A DNA stretch of 64,000 nucleotides from assembly GCA_045605385.1 (NCBI GenBank), contig JAZUPW010000012.1, positions 186,001 to 250,000 of the forward strand, given 5' to 3'. The notes below the pieces were generated by a model, which was given only the letters and a program-made list of their open reading frames with translations, made no database searches and was not told where the DNA came from. The DNA is from SIG607 sp045605385 (GTDB lineage: Bacteria; Bacillota; Clostridia; Oscillospirales; Acutalibacteraceae). Shown one piece after another: positions 17,552-25,260 of the stretch (within the stretch, counting starts at the first letter, position 1; each line of letters starts with the position of its first letter). The position numbers were made by a program, and so were the translations under genes.

Positions 17552-18095
17552 ACCCCGAAATCCTGTTTAACTGATTTGTAAAGGTTTTATTTTTCAGTAA
17601 AATTATCATAATTATATATTCTGCAAATAAAACAATAATATAGTTAAGTGTTCTTTGAAGTAAAGTTGCTTCAAACGGTAAACCGTACCAAATGCTTAAG
17701 CCAATTGATTTAATTAAAACAGAACCTACGCTATGGCAAAGCAGAAGTGTTATGAAACAGTTAAAGTGCAGGTTAGTCTTTCTGAATAAATTAAAAAACA
17801 GACCGGAACCGAAACCAATATATGCCGATGCTATTGTAAGAATAGGGTTAATTGCGTAACCTCTGAGCAAACATCCGATAAGATCAGCAACAATGCCGCA
17901 AAGTGAACCCATAACAGGACCGAAAAATGCGCCAATAATAATTATTGGTAGGTTTTCAAAACTAAAGCGAAGTGTATCACCAATATTAAACGCCAAAAAC
18001 TTTCCGCAAATAATACTGATTGCTGAAAACAGTGCTGTAACCGCAAGTACCTTGTTACTCTTGAAATTTCTTAGTTTTAGTATGCTTTTTCGCAT
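17535..18095 (-). CDS. folT: Folate-specific ECF transporter S-component FolT
   Basis: Membrane substrate-binding subunit of an energy-coupling-factor importer. 186 aa with five or six hydrophobic helices. The N-terminal ALFSAISIICGKFL, followed by the strand-like LRFSFENLPIIIIGAFFGPVMGSLCG, is the FolT pattern, and GIVADLIG is the conserved segment after it. Identity is supported independently by the THF riboswitch in front of it and by folC behind it. It must pair with EcfA1/EcfA2/EcfT, which are encoded at 47579-50110 in the same window. Confidence 0.9.
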   Translation of the reverse strand: MRKSILKLRNFKSNKVLAVTALFSAISIICGKFLAFNIGDTLRFSFENLPIIIIGAFFGPVMGSLCGIVADLIGCLLRGYAINPILTIASAYIGFGSGLFFNLFRKTNLHFNCFITLLLCHSVGSVLIKSIGLSIWYGLPFEATLLQRTLNYIIVLFAEYIIMIILLKNKTFTNQLNRISGYENDV

Positions 18096-18102
18096 AAAAA
18101 TA

Positions 18103-18250
18103 CCCTCCTTGTTTAAGCTACAAGCAGGGTAGAGTAATAAACCTTGTTTGTAGCAGCGGGATGCGGACTTTGTATCGCAAATAATAATTTTTCGTCACTG
18201 CGGCAACTCCCCGTCCGCAGTGCACTTAACGCACAATAGTCCTACTCTGC
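18103..18250 (-). promoter_or_regulatory. Tetrahydrofolate riboswitch with SD-sequestering switch, controlling folT-folC
   Basis: Read on the minus strand, the aptamer has all THF-riboswitch hallmarks: AGAGTAGG, GCGTTAAGTG, a P3 stem CACTGCGG/CCGCAGTG, ACGAA, and GCATCCCGCTGCTA closing it. Its closing stem is GCAG/CTGC (18250-18247 and 18156-18153). Downstream are two competing pairings. CCCTGCTTGT (18129-18120) can pair with ACAAGGAGGG (18112-18103), burying the folT Shine-Dalgarno. GCTACAAACAAGG (18154-18142), which begins in the aptamer's closing stem, can instead capture that same CCTGCTTGTAGC and free it. THF binding should therefore repress translation. Known for the family: THF represses folT. 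Confidence 0.92.
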
Positions 18251-18313
18251 ATAGTTAGCATTATACTATTTCAGAATAATATTGTCAACATTAAAATATA
18301 TTTAAGTTTCGGT

Positions 18314-18342
18314 TTGACATAAGTTGTTTTTTGTGGTAATCT
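18314..18342 (+). promoter_or_regulatory. Sigma-A promoter of dapF
   Basis: TTGACA at 18314-18319, 17-nt spacer, TAATCT at 18337-18342; 24 nt before the dapF ATG. Confidence 0.75.
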
Positions 18343-18365
18343 TTAATAAAGGTTAGGTGTTCTTA

Positions 18366-19205
18366 ATGAAAAAAATTCCTTTTATTAAAATGCAGGGCAT
18401 TGGCAATGATTATGTTTATATTGATTGCTTTGATACCAAAATAGAAGAACCTGAAAAACTTGCTGTAACTGTTTCTAACCGTTCTTTTGGAATTGGTAGT
18501 AACGGACTTATACTTATTTGTCCGTCAGATGTTGCCGATGCCAAAATGCGTATGTTTAACGCTGACGGTAGCAAGGGAACAATGTGCGGGAACGGTATAA
18601 GATGTGTTGGAAAATACGTTTACGAAAAATTTGGCAAAACAAGTCTTACAATTGAAACCTTAAGCGGCATAAAAAAACTTGAAGTAATTCCAAAAAACGA
18701 TAAATTGGCTTTTGTAACCGTTGATATGGGAACAGCAAAGGTGTCGTGCGCTGACGTTCCCGTTGTTTCACAATGCGAACAACTTATAAATTCACCTTTA
18801 TTGATTAACGGTACATCCTACAACGTTACAACACTTTCTATGGGAAATCCACACGCTGTGGTTTTCGAAAACAATATTGATAAAATACATCTTGAGGAAA
18901 TTGGACCGCATTTTGAAAAAAATCTTATTTTCCCACAAAGTGTTAACACCGAATTTGCTGAAATTATTTCAAGAAACGAAATTAAAATGCGTGTTTGGGA
19001 ACGCGGAAGCGCAGAAACACTTGCTTGCGGCACAGGTGCTTGTGCAGTAGTTGTTGCTGCTTGTCTTAACGGTCTTGCTGATTATAACTGCGAGATTACC
19101 GTTCATCTTTTAGGCGGTGATTTATTCATTACCTGTGATAACGATTTAAACGTTATTATGAAAGGTGAAGCTGAAACTGTATTTGAAGGAATTTTCTATA
19201 TATAA
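18366..19205 (+). CDS. dapF: Diaminopimelate epimerase
   Basis: Converts LL- to meso-diaminopimelate, the last step before peptidoglycan and lysine use. 279 aa. The two catalytic Cys are in MCGNGIRCVGKY and LACGTGACAVV, and the start MKKIPFIKMQGIGNDYVYID (start Met at 18366) matches the family. An in-frame GTG at 18357 would add three residues, but AGGTG at 18355-18359 fits the ATG better. It faces dapB and dapA on the other strand, with a small unknown gene between. Confidence 0.96.
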   Translation: MKKIPFIKMQGIGNDYVYIDCFDTKIEEPEKLAVTVSNRSFGIGSNGLILICPSDVADAKMRMFNADGSKGTMCGNGIRCVGKYVYEKFGKTSLTIETLSGIKKLEVIPKNDKLAFVTVDMGTAKVSCADVPVVSQCEQLINSPLLINGTSYNVTTLSMGNPHAVVFENNIDKIHLEEIGPHFEKNLIFPQSVNTEFAEIISRNEIKMRVWERGSAETLACGTGACAVVVAACLNGLADYNCEITVHLLGGDLFITCDNDLNVIMKGEAETVFEGIFYI

Positions 19206-19209
19206 AAGT

Positions 19210-19246
19210 AAAAATGGGAATGAACAACTTGTTCATTCCCATTTTT
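19210..19246. terminator. Bidirectional terminator between dapF and the 19245 gene
   Basis: Near-perfect 18-bp palindrome starting AAAAATGGGAATGAAC with A- and T-runs on either side. It overlaps the end of the convergent gene by 2 bp. Confidence 0.92.
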
Positions 19247-19583
19247 ATTCTTTTATTCTTCCACTATATAAAATTGTTACAAACCGTATTGAATTTATTT
19301 CGCATACAACCGAAGAAACGGGGTTAGTATTTAATTTTAAAACAATAAATCCTGCGCCTACTTTAATTAATTGGCCTATTTTTGTAACAATTTCATTTCC
19401 AATACAAGATTCAACCTTCATCCATCTTCCTAAGTTTTTAGAAAGAAAACCGGGTAAAAAGCAGTCATCGTTAAGTAATTGCGATAAGTAATTTTTGTTG
19501 TGTGTATCACTTAGCATTTTTTGTTTAAATAAACTGTCATCAGATAAAACGCTTAATCCGTTTTCTAAATCATTATTTAACAT
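19245..19583 (-). CDS. Small protein of unknown function, GerQ-like layout
   Basis: 112 residues, no signal peptide. The C-terminal half, with LGRWMKVESCIG, then TKIGQLIKVGAGFIVL, then VCEINSIRFVTIL, reads as a short five-stranded barrel. It resembles the layout of the spore-coat protein GerQ (…GVIEAAGRDHIIL…YLDYVTF), but there is no residue-level proof. It is third in line after dapA and dapB. The ribosome-binding site AAGGAG lies in the 3' arm of a 14-bp stem (see 19591-19627), an unusual arrangement. Confidence 0.6.
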   Translation of the reverse strand: MLNNDLENGLSVLSDDSLFKQKMLSDTHNKNYLSQLLNDDCFLPGFLSKNLGRWMKVESCIGNEIVTKIGQLIKVGAGFIVLKLNTNPVSSVVCEINSIRFVTILYSGRIKE

Positions 19584-19590
19584 AAAAAGA

Positions 19591-19627
19591 CTCCTTAAAT
19601 AGTATTTATTACATACTATTCAAGGAG
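19591..19627 (-). promoter_or_regulatory. Hairpin that is both terminator-like and SD-burying, before the 19583 gene
   Basis: On the minus strand CTCCTTGAATAGTA and TACTATTTAAGGAG form a 14-bp uninterrupted stem (one G:U) with a 9-nt loop. The 3' arm contains the AAGGAG Shine-Dalgarno, and GTCTTTTT then leads directly into the ATG at 19583. Confidence 0.75.
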
Positions 19628-19650
19628 TAACTGTTTTGATATTTAAGTTT

Positions 19651-20415
19651 TTAAAGAGATGCAATTACATCATCCATATTATAAAGATTCGATTCATTGG
19701 TTTTTGCTAAAAAATCTGCGGCGCGCAGAGCACCAACTGCAAATATACGGCGTGAAGATGCTGAGTGTGAAATAGAAATAATTTCATCGTCTCCTGCAAA
19801 AATTACTTCGTGCTCACCAACAATTGTACCGCCGCGAACTGAGTGTATGCCGATTTCGTTTTTGCCGCGCTTTTGTCTTTTAGAATGTCGGTCAAACTCA
19901 TATTGCATTTTGTTTTGCTTTGAATCATCAATAGCGTTTGCTATCATAATGGCAGTACCTGACGGAGCATCTAATTTCTGATTGTGATGTTTTTCAATTA
20001 TTTCAATATCATAACCGTCGCCCAAAATAGTAGCCGCTTTTTTTGAAAGACTAATCAGTAAGTTAACGCCAAGTGACATATTAAAACTGAAAAACACAGG
20101 AACCGATTTAGAGGTTTCTTTAATTTTTTCAATTTGTTCGTCTGTATAACCTGTTGTACACAATACTAAAGGTGTTGCAGTTGCTTTAGCAAAAGAAAGC
20201 AGTGAATCAAGCGAAGACGAGTTACTGAAGTCAATAATTACGTCGGCTTTTTCCTTAACGTCGGTAATGTTTTTATAAACGGGGAATGAAGCGGCAGGAT
20301 TATCAACAATATCAACACCTGCAATAATAGTAAAATCATTTTTATTCTCTACAAGTTCGGTTATGGCTTTTCCCATTCTTCCCATACAACCGCTTAATAT
20401 TATTTTGCGTGTCAT
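19651..20415 (-). CDS. dapB: 4-hydroxy-tetrahydrodipicolinate reductase
   Basis: Reduces the DapA product to tetrahydrodipicolinate with NAD(P)H. 254 aa, near the family length of about 250-270. The nucleotide-binding start is ILSGCMGRMGKAI; the catalytic segment IEKHHNQKLDAPSGTA holds the conserved His-His-x-x-K. The site HSVRGGTIVGEHEV is also typical. It lies 22 bp downstream of dapA. Confidence 0.96.
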   Translation of the reverse strand: MTRKIILSGCMGRMGKAITELVENKNDFTIIAGVDIVDNPAASFPVYKNITDVKEKADVIIDFSNSSSLDSLLSFAKATATPLVLCTTGYTDEQIEKIKETSKSVPVFFSFNMSLGVNLLISLSKKAATILGDGYDIEIIEKHHNQKLDAPSGTAIMIANAIDDSKQNKMQYEFDRHSKRQKRGKNEIGIHSVRGGTIVGEHEVIFAGDDEIISISHSASSRRIFAVGALRAADFLAKTNESNLYNMDDVIASL

Positions 20416-20437
20416 TTTTACACTTCCCGGAAATTAA

Positions 20438-21328
20438 TTACTTAAGGCAACCGCATTTAATAAGTTCGGCTTTTAAAGCTTCTCTTGCGGAATCTGTCAT
20501 AGGATACAAAGGAAGTCGGCAAGGACCAACGTCCATTCCCAAAATATTCATTGCTTCTTTAACGGGAACAGGGTTAACATCGCTGAATAATGCCTTAATA
20601 AGTGCAGTGTACTTAATTTGTGCTTTTGTTGCTTCAAGTGTGTTACCGTTCAAATAATCGGTGCACATTTTATGAGTTTCGGCAGGTAAAATATTAGATA
20701 AAACGGAAATAACACCAATGCCGCCGAGCGAAAGAATTGGAACAATCTGGTCGTCATTACCCGAATAAACGTCAAGGTCATCGCCACAGTAATATTTAAT
20801 AGCAGCAACAGAAGCAATATCGCCGTTTGCTTCCTTTGTGGCAACAATATTCGGGTGCTTAGATAATTCTTTATAAGTTTCGGGCTGCATATTTACACCG
20901 GTTCTTGAAGGAACGTTATAAAGAATTATAGGTTTATCAACACGGTCTGCAACGTAATTATAGTGAGCAACAAGTCCGCGCTGTGAAGTTTTATTATAAT
21001 AAGGTGTAACCATAAGCAAAGCATCGGCACCGCAATCAATTGCTTCTTGGCAAAGATTTACTGTATATTTAGTGTCGTTGCTACCTGTGCCTGCAATAAT
21101 AGGAACTCGCTTATTACAGGTTTCAATTGCAGTTTCAATTACCTTTACGTGCTCTTTATAATCCAACGTAGATTTTTCACCGGTAGTACCACAAATTACC
21201 AAAGCGTCAATTCCTGCTTCAATTTGTTTGTTGACCAATGTTTTTAAATAATCAAAGTTAACGCTTCCATCTGCATTCATTGGTGTTACCAATGCAGTGG
21301 CAGCACCTGTAAAAATTCTGTTTTTCAT
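20438..21328 (-). CDS. dapA: 4-hydroxy-tetrahydrodipicolinate synthase
   Basis: Condenses pyruvate with aspartate semialdehyde, first step of the lysine/diaminopimelate branch. 296 aa TIM barrel. The Schiff-base Lys is in NIVATKEANGD, the catalytic Tyr in IILYNVPSRTG, and GTTGEKSTLDYKE is the pyruvate-binding signature (Lys replaces the more usual SPT-type residue there). The ATG at 21328 has AAAGGG 8 nt upstream; the longer frame from 21358 has no good site. First gene of the dapA-dapB-unknown unit. Confidence 0.96.
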   Translation of the reverse strand: MKNRIFTGAATALVTPMNADGSVNFDYLKTLVNKQIEAGIDALVICGTTGEKSTLDYKEHVKVIETAIETCNKRVPIIAGTGSNDTKYTVNLCQEAIDCGADALLMVTPYYNKTSQRGLVAHYNYVADRVDKPIILYNVPSRTGVNMQPETYKELSKHPNIVATKEANGDIASVAAIKYYCGDDLDVYSGNDDQIVPILSLGGIGVISVLSNILPAETHKMCTDYLNGNTLEATKAQIKYTALIKALFSDVNPVPVKEAMNILGMDVGPCRLPLYPMTDSAREALKAELIKCGCLK

Positions 21329-21410
21329 AAAAATCGCCCTTTCTAAAATAAAAAACAAGTTTTACTTGCGTATAAACTTAAAATGCAATATAATATCTAT
21401 ATTATATTTT

Positions 21411-21439
21411 ATAATAGCATCCGCAAGTGTGTTTGTCAA
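21411..21439 (-). promoter_or_regulatory. Sigma-A promoter of dapA-dapB
   Basis: Minus strand TTGACA (21439-21434), 17-nt spacer, TATTAT (21416-21411). The leader is about 80 nt; no lysine riboswitch signature was seen in it. Confidence 0.78.
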
Positions 21440-21482
21440 ATACATTTTATGCTATGATTACTAATATTAAAACGGTGATTAA

Positions 21483-22505
21483 ATGAAAAAAAGTGATTTT
21501 TATTATGATTTGCCTGAAGAATTGATTGCGCAAACCCCTATTGAACCACGTGATGCTTCAAGGCTGTTTGTTTTAAATAAAAATACTTCTGAACGTTCGC
21601 ATACTGTTTTTTCAAAATTAACTGATTATCTTAAAGCGGGCGACTGTCTTGTTTTGAACAATACGAGGGTGCTTCCTGCACGTATTTACGGAAAACGTAC
21701 AGATACAGGCTCTATAGTTGAATTTTTGCTTTTAAAGAATATAGAAAATACGGTTTGGGAATGTATTGCGGGTCCAGGTAAAAAGGCAAGAGTAGGGCAT
21801 AGTTTTATTTTTTCCGAAAGAATGACGGCTCAAGTTATAGAAGTTCTTGAAAACGGCAACAGAATTGTAAGATTTAACTGTGACGGAAATTTTTATGAAG
21901 TGCTTGATGAAATCGGACAAATGCCGCTTCCTCATTACATTACTAAAGAACTTGAAGATAAAGAACGCTATCAAACAGTATATTCTGAAAATTTAGGTTC
22001 GGCGGCTGCACCAACTGCTGGACTTCATTTTACAAAAGAAATGCTTGAAAAAATAGAAAATATGGGCGTAAAAATTGCTTACGTAACACTTCACGTAGGT
22101 CTTGGAACTTTCAGACCTGTTAAGGCTGATGATATTAAAGACCACGTTATGCACACCGAACATTTTATGATTTCTAAGGAAACCGCTGATATTATCAATA
22201 GTACAAAAGAAAACGGCGGCAGAGTAATTTGTGTTGGTACAACCAGTTGCCGAACTGTTGAAAGTGCTGCATCTATGTATGGTGAAATTAAAGAATGTGA
22301 AGGCGATACATCAATATTTATTTATCCTGGTTATTCTTTTAAGTGTATGGATGCATTAATTACAAATTTTCACCTGCCTGAAAGTACACTAATTATGCTT
22401 GTAAGCGCTTTTGCAGGTTATGATTTCACAATGGATTCATATAAAATTGCCGTTGAAGAAAAATATAGGTTTTTTAGTTTCGGAGACGCAATGCTGATCG
22501 TATAA
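21483..22505 (+). CDS. queA: S-adenosylmethionine:tRNA ribosyltransferase-isomerase QueA
   Basis: Transfers the ribosyl group of SAM to 7-aminomethyl-7-deazaguanine in tRNA, the penultimate step of queuosine synthesis. 340 aa. The N-terminus (YDLPEELIAQTPIEPRDASR), SAAAPTAGLHFT, HVGLGTFRPV and the late FHLPESTLIMLVSAFAG are family signatures. Directly upstream of tgt, its pathway partner. Confidence 0.97.
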   Translation: MKKSDFYYDLPEELIAQTPIEPRDASRLFVLNKNTSERSHTVFSKLTDYLKAGDCLVLNNTRVLPARIYGKRTDTGSIVEFLLLKNIENTVWECIAGPGKKARVGHSFIFSERMTAQVIEVLENGNRIVRFNCDGNFYEVLDEIGQMPLPHYITKELEDKERYQTVYSENLGSAAAPTAGLHFTKEMLEKIENMGVKIAYVTLHVGLGTFRPVKADDIKDHVMHTEHFMISKETADIINSTKENGGRVICVGTTSCRTVESAASMYGEIKECEGDTSIFIYPGYSFKCMDALITNFHLPESTLIMLVSAFAGYDFTMDSYKIAVEEKYRFFSFGDAMLIV

Positions 22506-22572
22506 GTGAAGAGTTTAGTAGTGCATTCGGCACGAAAAATTAGAGGTAGAAAGTTAATATTGGAGTAATAAT

Positions 22573-23703
22573 ATGTTTAAAGTTTTAAAAACAGAAAATT
22601 CTGCCCGTAGGGGAGAATTTCATACTAACAGAGGAGTTGTTCAAACTCCGGCGTTTATGAACGTTGCAACTTCTGCAGCAATTAAAGGCGCTGTTTCGGC
22701 AGAGGATTTAAAAAACGTAAGATGTCAGGTTATGCTTAGTAATACATATCATTTGCACGTAAGACCGGGGGATAAGTTGATTAAAGAATGCGGCGGTATT
22801 CATAAATTCAGCACTTGGGACGGCCCGATTTTAACCGATAGCGGCGGTTTTCAGGTTTTTTCTTTGGCATCGCTAAGAAAAATTGAAGAAGAGGGTGTAA
22901 CCTTTAATTCGCATATTGACGGTAAGCGTATTTTTATGGGACCTGAGGAGAGTATGCGTATACAAAGTAATCTCGGTTCTACTATTGCAATGGCTTTTGA
23001 TGAGTGCGTTGAAAATCCCGCGCAGTATGCTTATGCAAAAGAATCCTGTGCGCGTACAACACGTTGGCTCAAACGCTGTAAAACTGAAATGGCAAGACTT
23101 AATTCTTTACCCGATACCGTTAATCCAAAACAGTTGCTTTTTGGAATAAATCAGGGATGTACTTTTAAAGATTTAAGAGTTGAGCATATGAAAGAAATTG
23201 CTGAACTCGATATGGACGGTTATGCTATAGGCGGTCTTGCTGTTGGCGAGCCAACCGACGTAATGTATGACGTTATTGAATCAGTTACCCCCGTAATGCC
23301 AAAGGATAAAATCCGCTATTTAATGGGTGTAGGTACCCCAGCTAATATTTTGAACGCAGTTGAACGCGGTGTTGATTTGTTTGATTGCGTTATGCCAAGC
23401 CGTAACGGAAGGCACGGGCATCTTTTTACCTGGCAGGGTATAATTAATCTCAACAATAATAAATACGAAAACGATATGCGTCCTATTGAAGAAGGCTGTC
23501 AGTGTCCTGTTTGTACAAGATACAGCCGTGCTTACATCAGACATCTGTTTAAATCTAAAGAAATGCTTTCTAACCGCCTATGTGTTTTGCATAACCTTTA
23601 TTTTTATAATACATTAATGGAAAAAATAAGGGAACACTTAGATAACGGTACGTTTTCAAAGTTTAAAGCTGACGTTGAAAAAATAATTTCAACAAGAATA
23701 TAA
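22573..23703 (+). CDS. tgt: tRNA-guanine transglycosylase
   Basis: Exchanges guanine 34 of GUN-anticodon tRNAs for preQ1. 376 aa. The catalytic Asp is in LTDSGGFQVFSL and the second Asp in DLFDCVMPSRNGRHG. Zinc ligands are CQCPVC…H (GCQCPVCTRYSRAYIRHL). GGAG lies 10 nt before the ATG. Part of a queA-tgt-yajC run as in many bacteria. Confidence 0.97.
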   Translation: MFKVLKTENSARRGEFHTNRGVVQTPAFMNVATSAAIKGAVSAEDLKNVRCQVMLSNTYHLHVRPGDKLIKECGGIHKFSTWDGPILTDSGGFQVFSLASLRKIEEEGVTFNSHIDGKRIFMGPEESMRIQSNLGSTIAMAFDECVENPAQYAYAKESCARTTRWLKRCKTEMARLNSLPDTVNPKQLLFGINQGCTFKDLRVEHMKEIAELDMDGYAIGGLAVGEPTDVMYDVIESVTPVMPKDKIRYLMGVGTPANILNAVERGVDLFDCVMPSRNGRHGHLFTWQGIINLNNNKYENDMRPIEEGCQCPVCTRYSRAYIRHLFKSKEMLSNRLCVLHNLYFYNTLMEKIREHLDNGTFSKFKADVEKIISTRI

Positions 23704-23770
23704 ATAATAAGTTGCTTTTTTCTGCTTTTTAGTATATAATAATATTTATGAAATTATTGGAGGTATATTT

Positions 23771-24061
23771 ATGAACCCGGTATATACAATTATTTATTTT
23801 GTTTTTATCATCGCACTTTTTTACTTTATTCTGATTCGTCCTCAGAAGAAGAAACAAAAAGAAGAACAGAAACTTCGCGATTCTATTCAGGTTGGCGATG
23901 AAATTTTAACTATCGGCGGTATTTACGGCAAAGTTGTTTCTATTAAAGACGATAGCCTTGTTATTGAATCTTCTGCAGATCATTCTAAGTTAAAAATTGC
24001 TCGCTGGGCGGTAAGCCAGAACTTAACTGTTCACGAAGACGCTGCTCCTGCTAAAAAGTAA
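23771..24061 (+). CDS. yajC: Sec translocase auxiliary subunit YajC
   Basis: 96 aa: one membrane helix at about 7-24 ending FILIRPQKKKQKE, then a small cytoplasmic beta domain (VGDEILTIGGIYGKVVSI). This is the standard YajC layout and it follows tgt as usual. No secD/secF follows in this genome segment. Confidence 0.93.
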   Translation: MNPVYTIIYFVFIIALFYFILIRPQKKKQKEEQKLRDSIQVGDEILTIGGIYGKVVSIKDDSLVIESSADHSKLKIARWAVSQNLTVHEDAAPAKK

Positions 24062-24078
24062 TAAGTTCTAATAAACAT

Positions 24079-24110
24079 CCTCTCGGAATATTATGTTTCG
24101 GGGGGATTTT
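24079..24110 (+). promoter_or_regulatory. Terminator-like hairpin containing the SD of the next gene
   Basis: CCTCTCGGAA (24079-24088) and TTTCGGGGGG (24096-24105) form a 10-bp stem with G:U pairs and a 7-nt loop. The GGGGGG arm is the ribosome-binding site for the ATG at 24112, and ATTTTT separates the two. Confidence 0.65.
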
Positions 24111-24111
24111 T

Positions 24112-24528
24112 ATGCAATCATACAATAATTCAACAACAAATATTTTTAAGAATTATCTCATATCCTGTGCTATTTCAGTGGTAGTTTCACTTGGAGTTGC
24201 TGCTATTTTTGCTATGTTGATGACTTTCTTTTCAATAAGCAACGGTTATTCAGCAATTTTTTCTACGTTGTCTTATATTATTGGATGCTTTACGGGCAGC
24301 GCATTCTTTGGTAAAATTAATAAAAGCAAAGGTTTGGTATTTGGTACGGCAATTGGCGCAACTGTTTTTGTTATTTCACTTATTATTGCGCTTATTGTAA
24401 ATAAATCTTCACTTTCTCTAATAACACTGTTTCATTTATTGGGCTGCTTGCTTTCGGGCGCTATTGGTGGTATAATTTCAGTAAATAAAAGTGCTAAAAA
24501 TAAATATTTAAAGGGTAAATTTAAGTGA
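24112..24528 (+). CDS. TIGR04086-like small membrane protein
   Basis: 138 aa with four membrane helices. Its position next to yajC and the pattern of Gly-rich helices (GCFTGSAFFGKINKSKGLVFGTAIGA) match the TIGR04086 family; function is unknown. Its stop codon overlaps the GTG start of the amidase gene by 4 bp. Translation may be restricted by the hairpin over its ribosome-binding site. Confidence 0.75.
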   Translation: MQSYNNSTTNIFKNYLISCAISVVVSLGVAAIFAMLMTFFSISNGYSAIFSTLSYIIGCFTGSAFFGKINKSKGLVFGTAIGATVFVISLIIALIVNKSSLSLITLFHLLGCLLSGAIGGIISVNKSAKNKYLKGKFK

Positions 24529-25241
24529 GAGTGTTTTTTTTAAAATGTAAGCCCATTAAAATTTTTTTAATTTTACTGCTTATTATAATTATTGCCGTGC
24601 TTTCTGTCACGCAACCGAAAAACGCTCTTGCAACAAATGCAAAAAGTAATAATACAATAACTGTTATTGTAGACGCAGGCCACGGCGGGTTTGACGGTGG
24701 CGCAGTTGCAAATGACGGTACTGTTGAAAAGGATATTAATCTTTCAATTGCTTTAAAACTTGGGGAAATGCTTGATATTATGGGGTATAACGTCGTTTTT
24801 ACCCGTACTGTCGATAATGGTACTGATAATTTAGAAACCGGAAGTATTGCTTCGCGAAAAAAGGCAGATTTAAAAAACCGTCTTGAACTAATGTACGGAT
24901 TTTCGGACGCTATATTTGTTAGTATACACTTGAATAAATTTACTTCGGGTTCGGCAAAGGGTGCGCAGGTTTTTTATTCGCCAAATTATGAGCAGTCAAA
25001 AGAACTTGGAACTATTATACAAAGTAGTGTAAAAAATCTCGTCCAGCCTGAGAATAGCCGTGTTTGCAAAAAGGCAGGTAAAGATATTTATTTGTTATAT
25101 AATTCGCCTTTGCCAGCAGTTATTGTTGAATGCGGATTTCTGAGTAACTCATTAGAACTTAAATTACTAAAGGATGAAGATTATCAAACTAGTATGGCAT
25201 TTTCGATCCTTTGCGGAATTTTAGAGTATTATTCAAGTTGA
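24525..25241 (+). CDS. N-acetylmuramoyl-L-alanine amidase, CwlD-like (Amidase_3)
   Basis: Zinc amidase that removes peptide side chains from muramic acid. In spore formers CwlD makes muramic-delta-lactam in the cortex. An N-terminal signal/anchor lies at about residues 9-29, then VDAGHGGFDGGAV (first His), EKDINLSIALKLG (Glu), SIHLN (second His) and VIVECGFLSN (catalytic Glu). 238 aa agrees with CwlD (about 237). It starts at a GTG overlapping the previous stop. CwlD versus another Amidase_3 paralogue is inferred from size and from the spo0A-containing genome. Confidence 0.85.
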   Translation: MRVFFLKCKPIKIFLILLLIIIIAVLSVTQPKNALATNAKSNNTITVIVDAGHGGFDGGAVANDGTVEKDINLSIALKLGEMLDIMGYNVVFTRTVDNGTDNLETGSIASRKKADLKNRLELMYGFSDAIFVSIHLNKFTSGSAKGAQVFYSPNYEQSKELGTIIQSSVKNLVQPENSRVCKKAGKDIYLLYNSPLPAVIVECGFLSNSLELKLLKDEDYQTSMAFSILCGILEYYSS

Positions 25242-25260
25242 ATTTTAAGGGAGATTAACA

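Noticed and set aside
21359..21482. preQ1 riboswitch before queA or lysine riboswitch before dapA
   Set aside because: The intergenic region is only 150 bp, is AT-rich and shows neither consensus.
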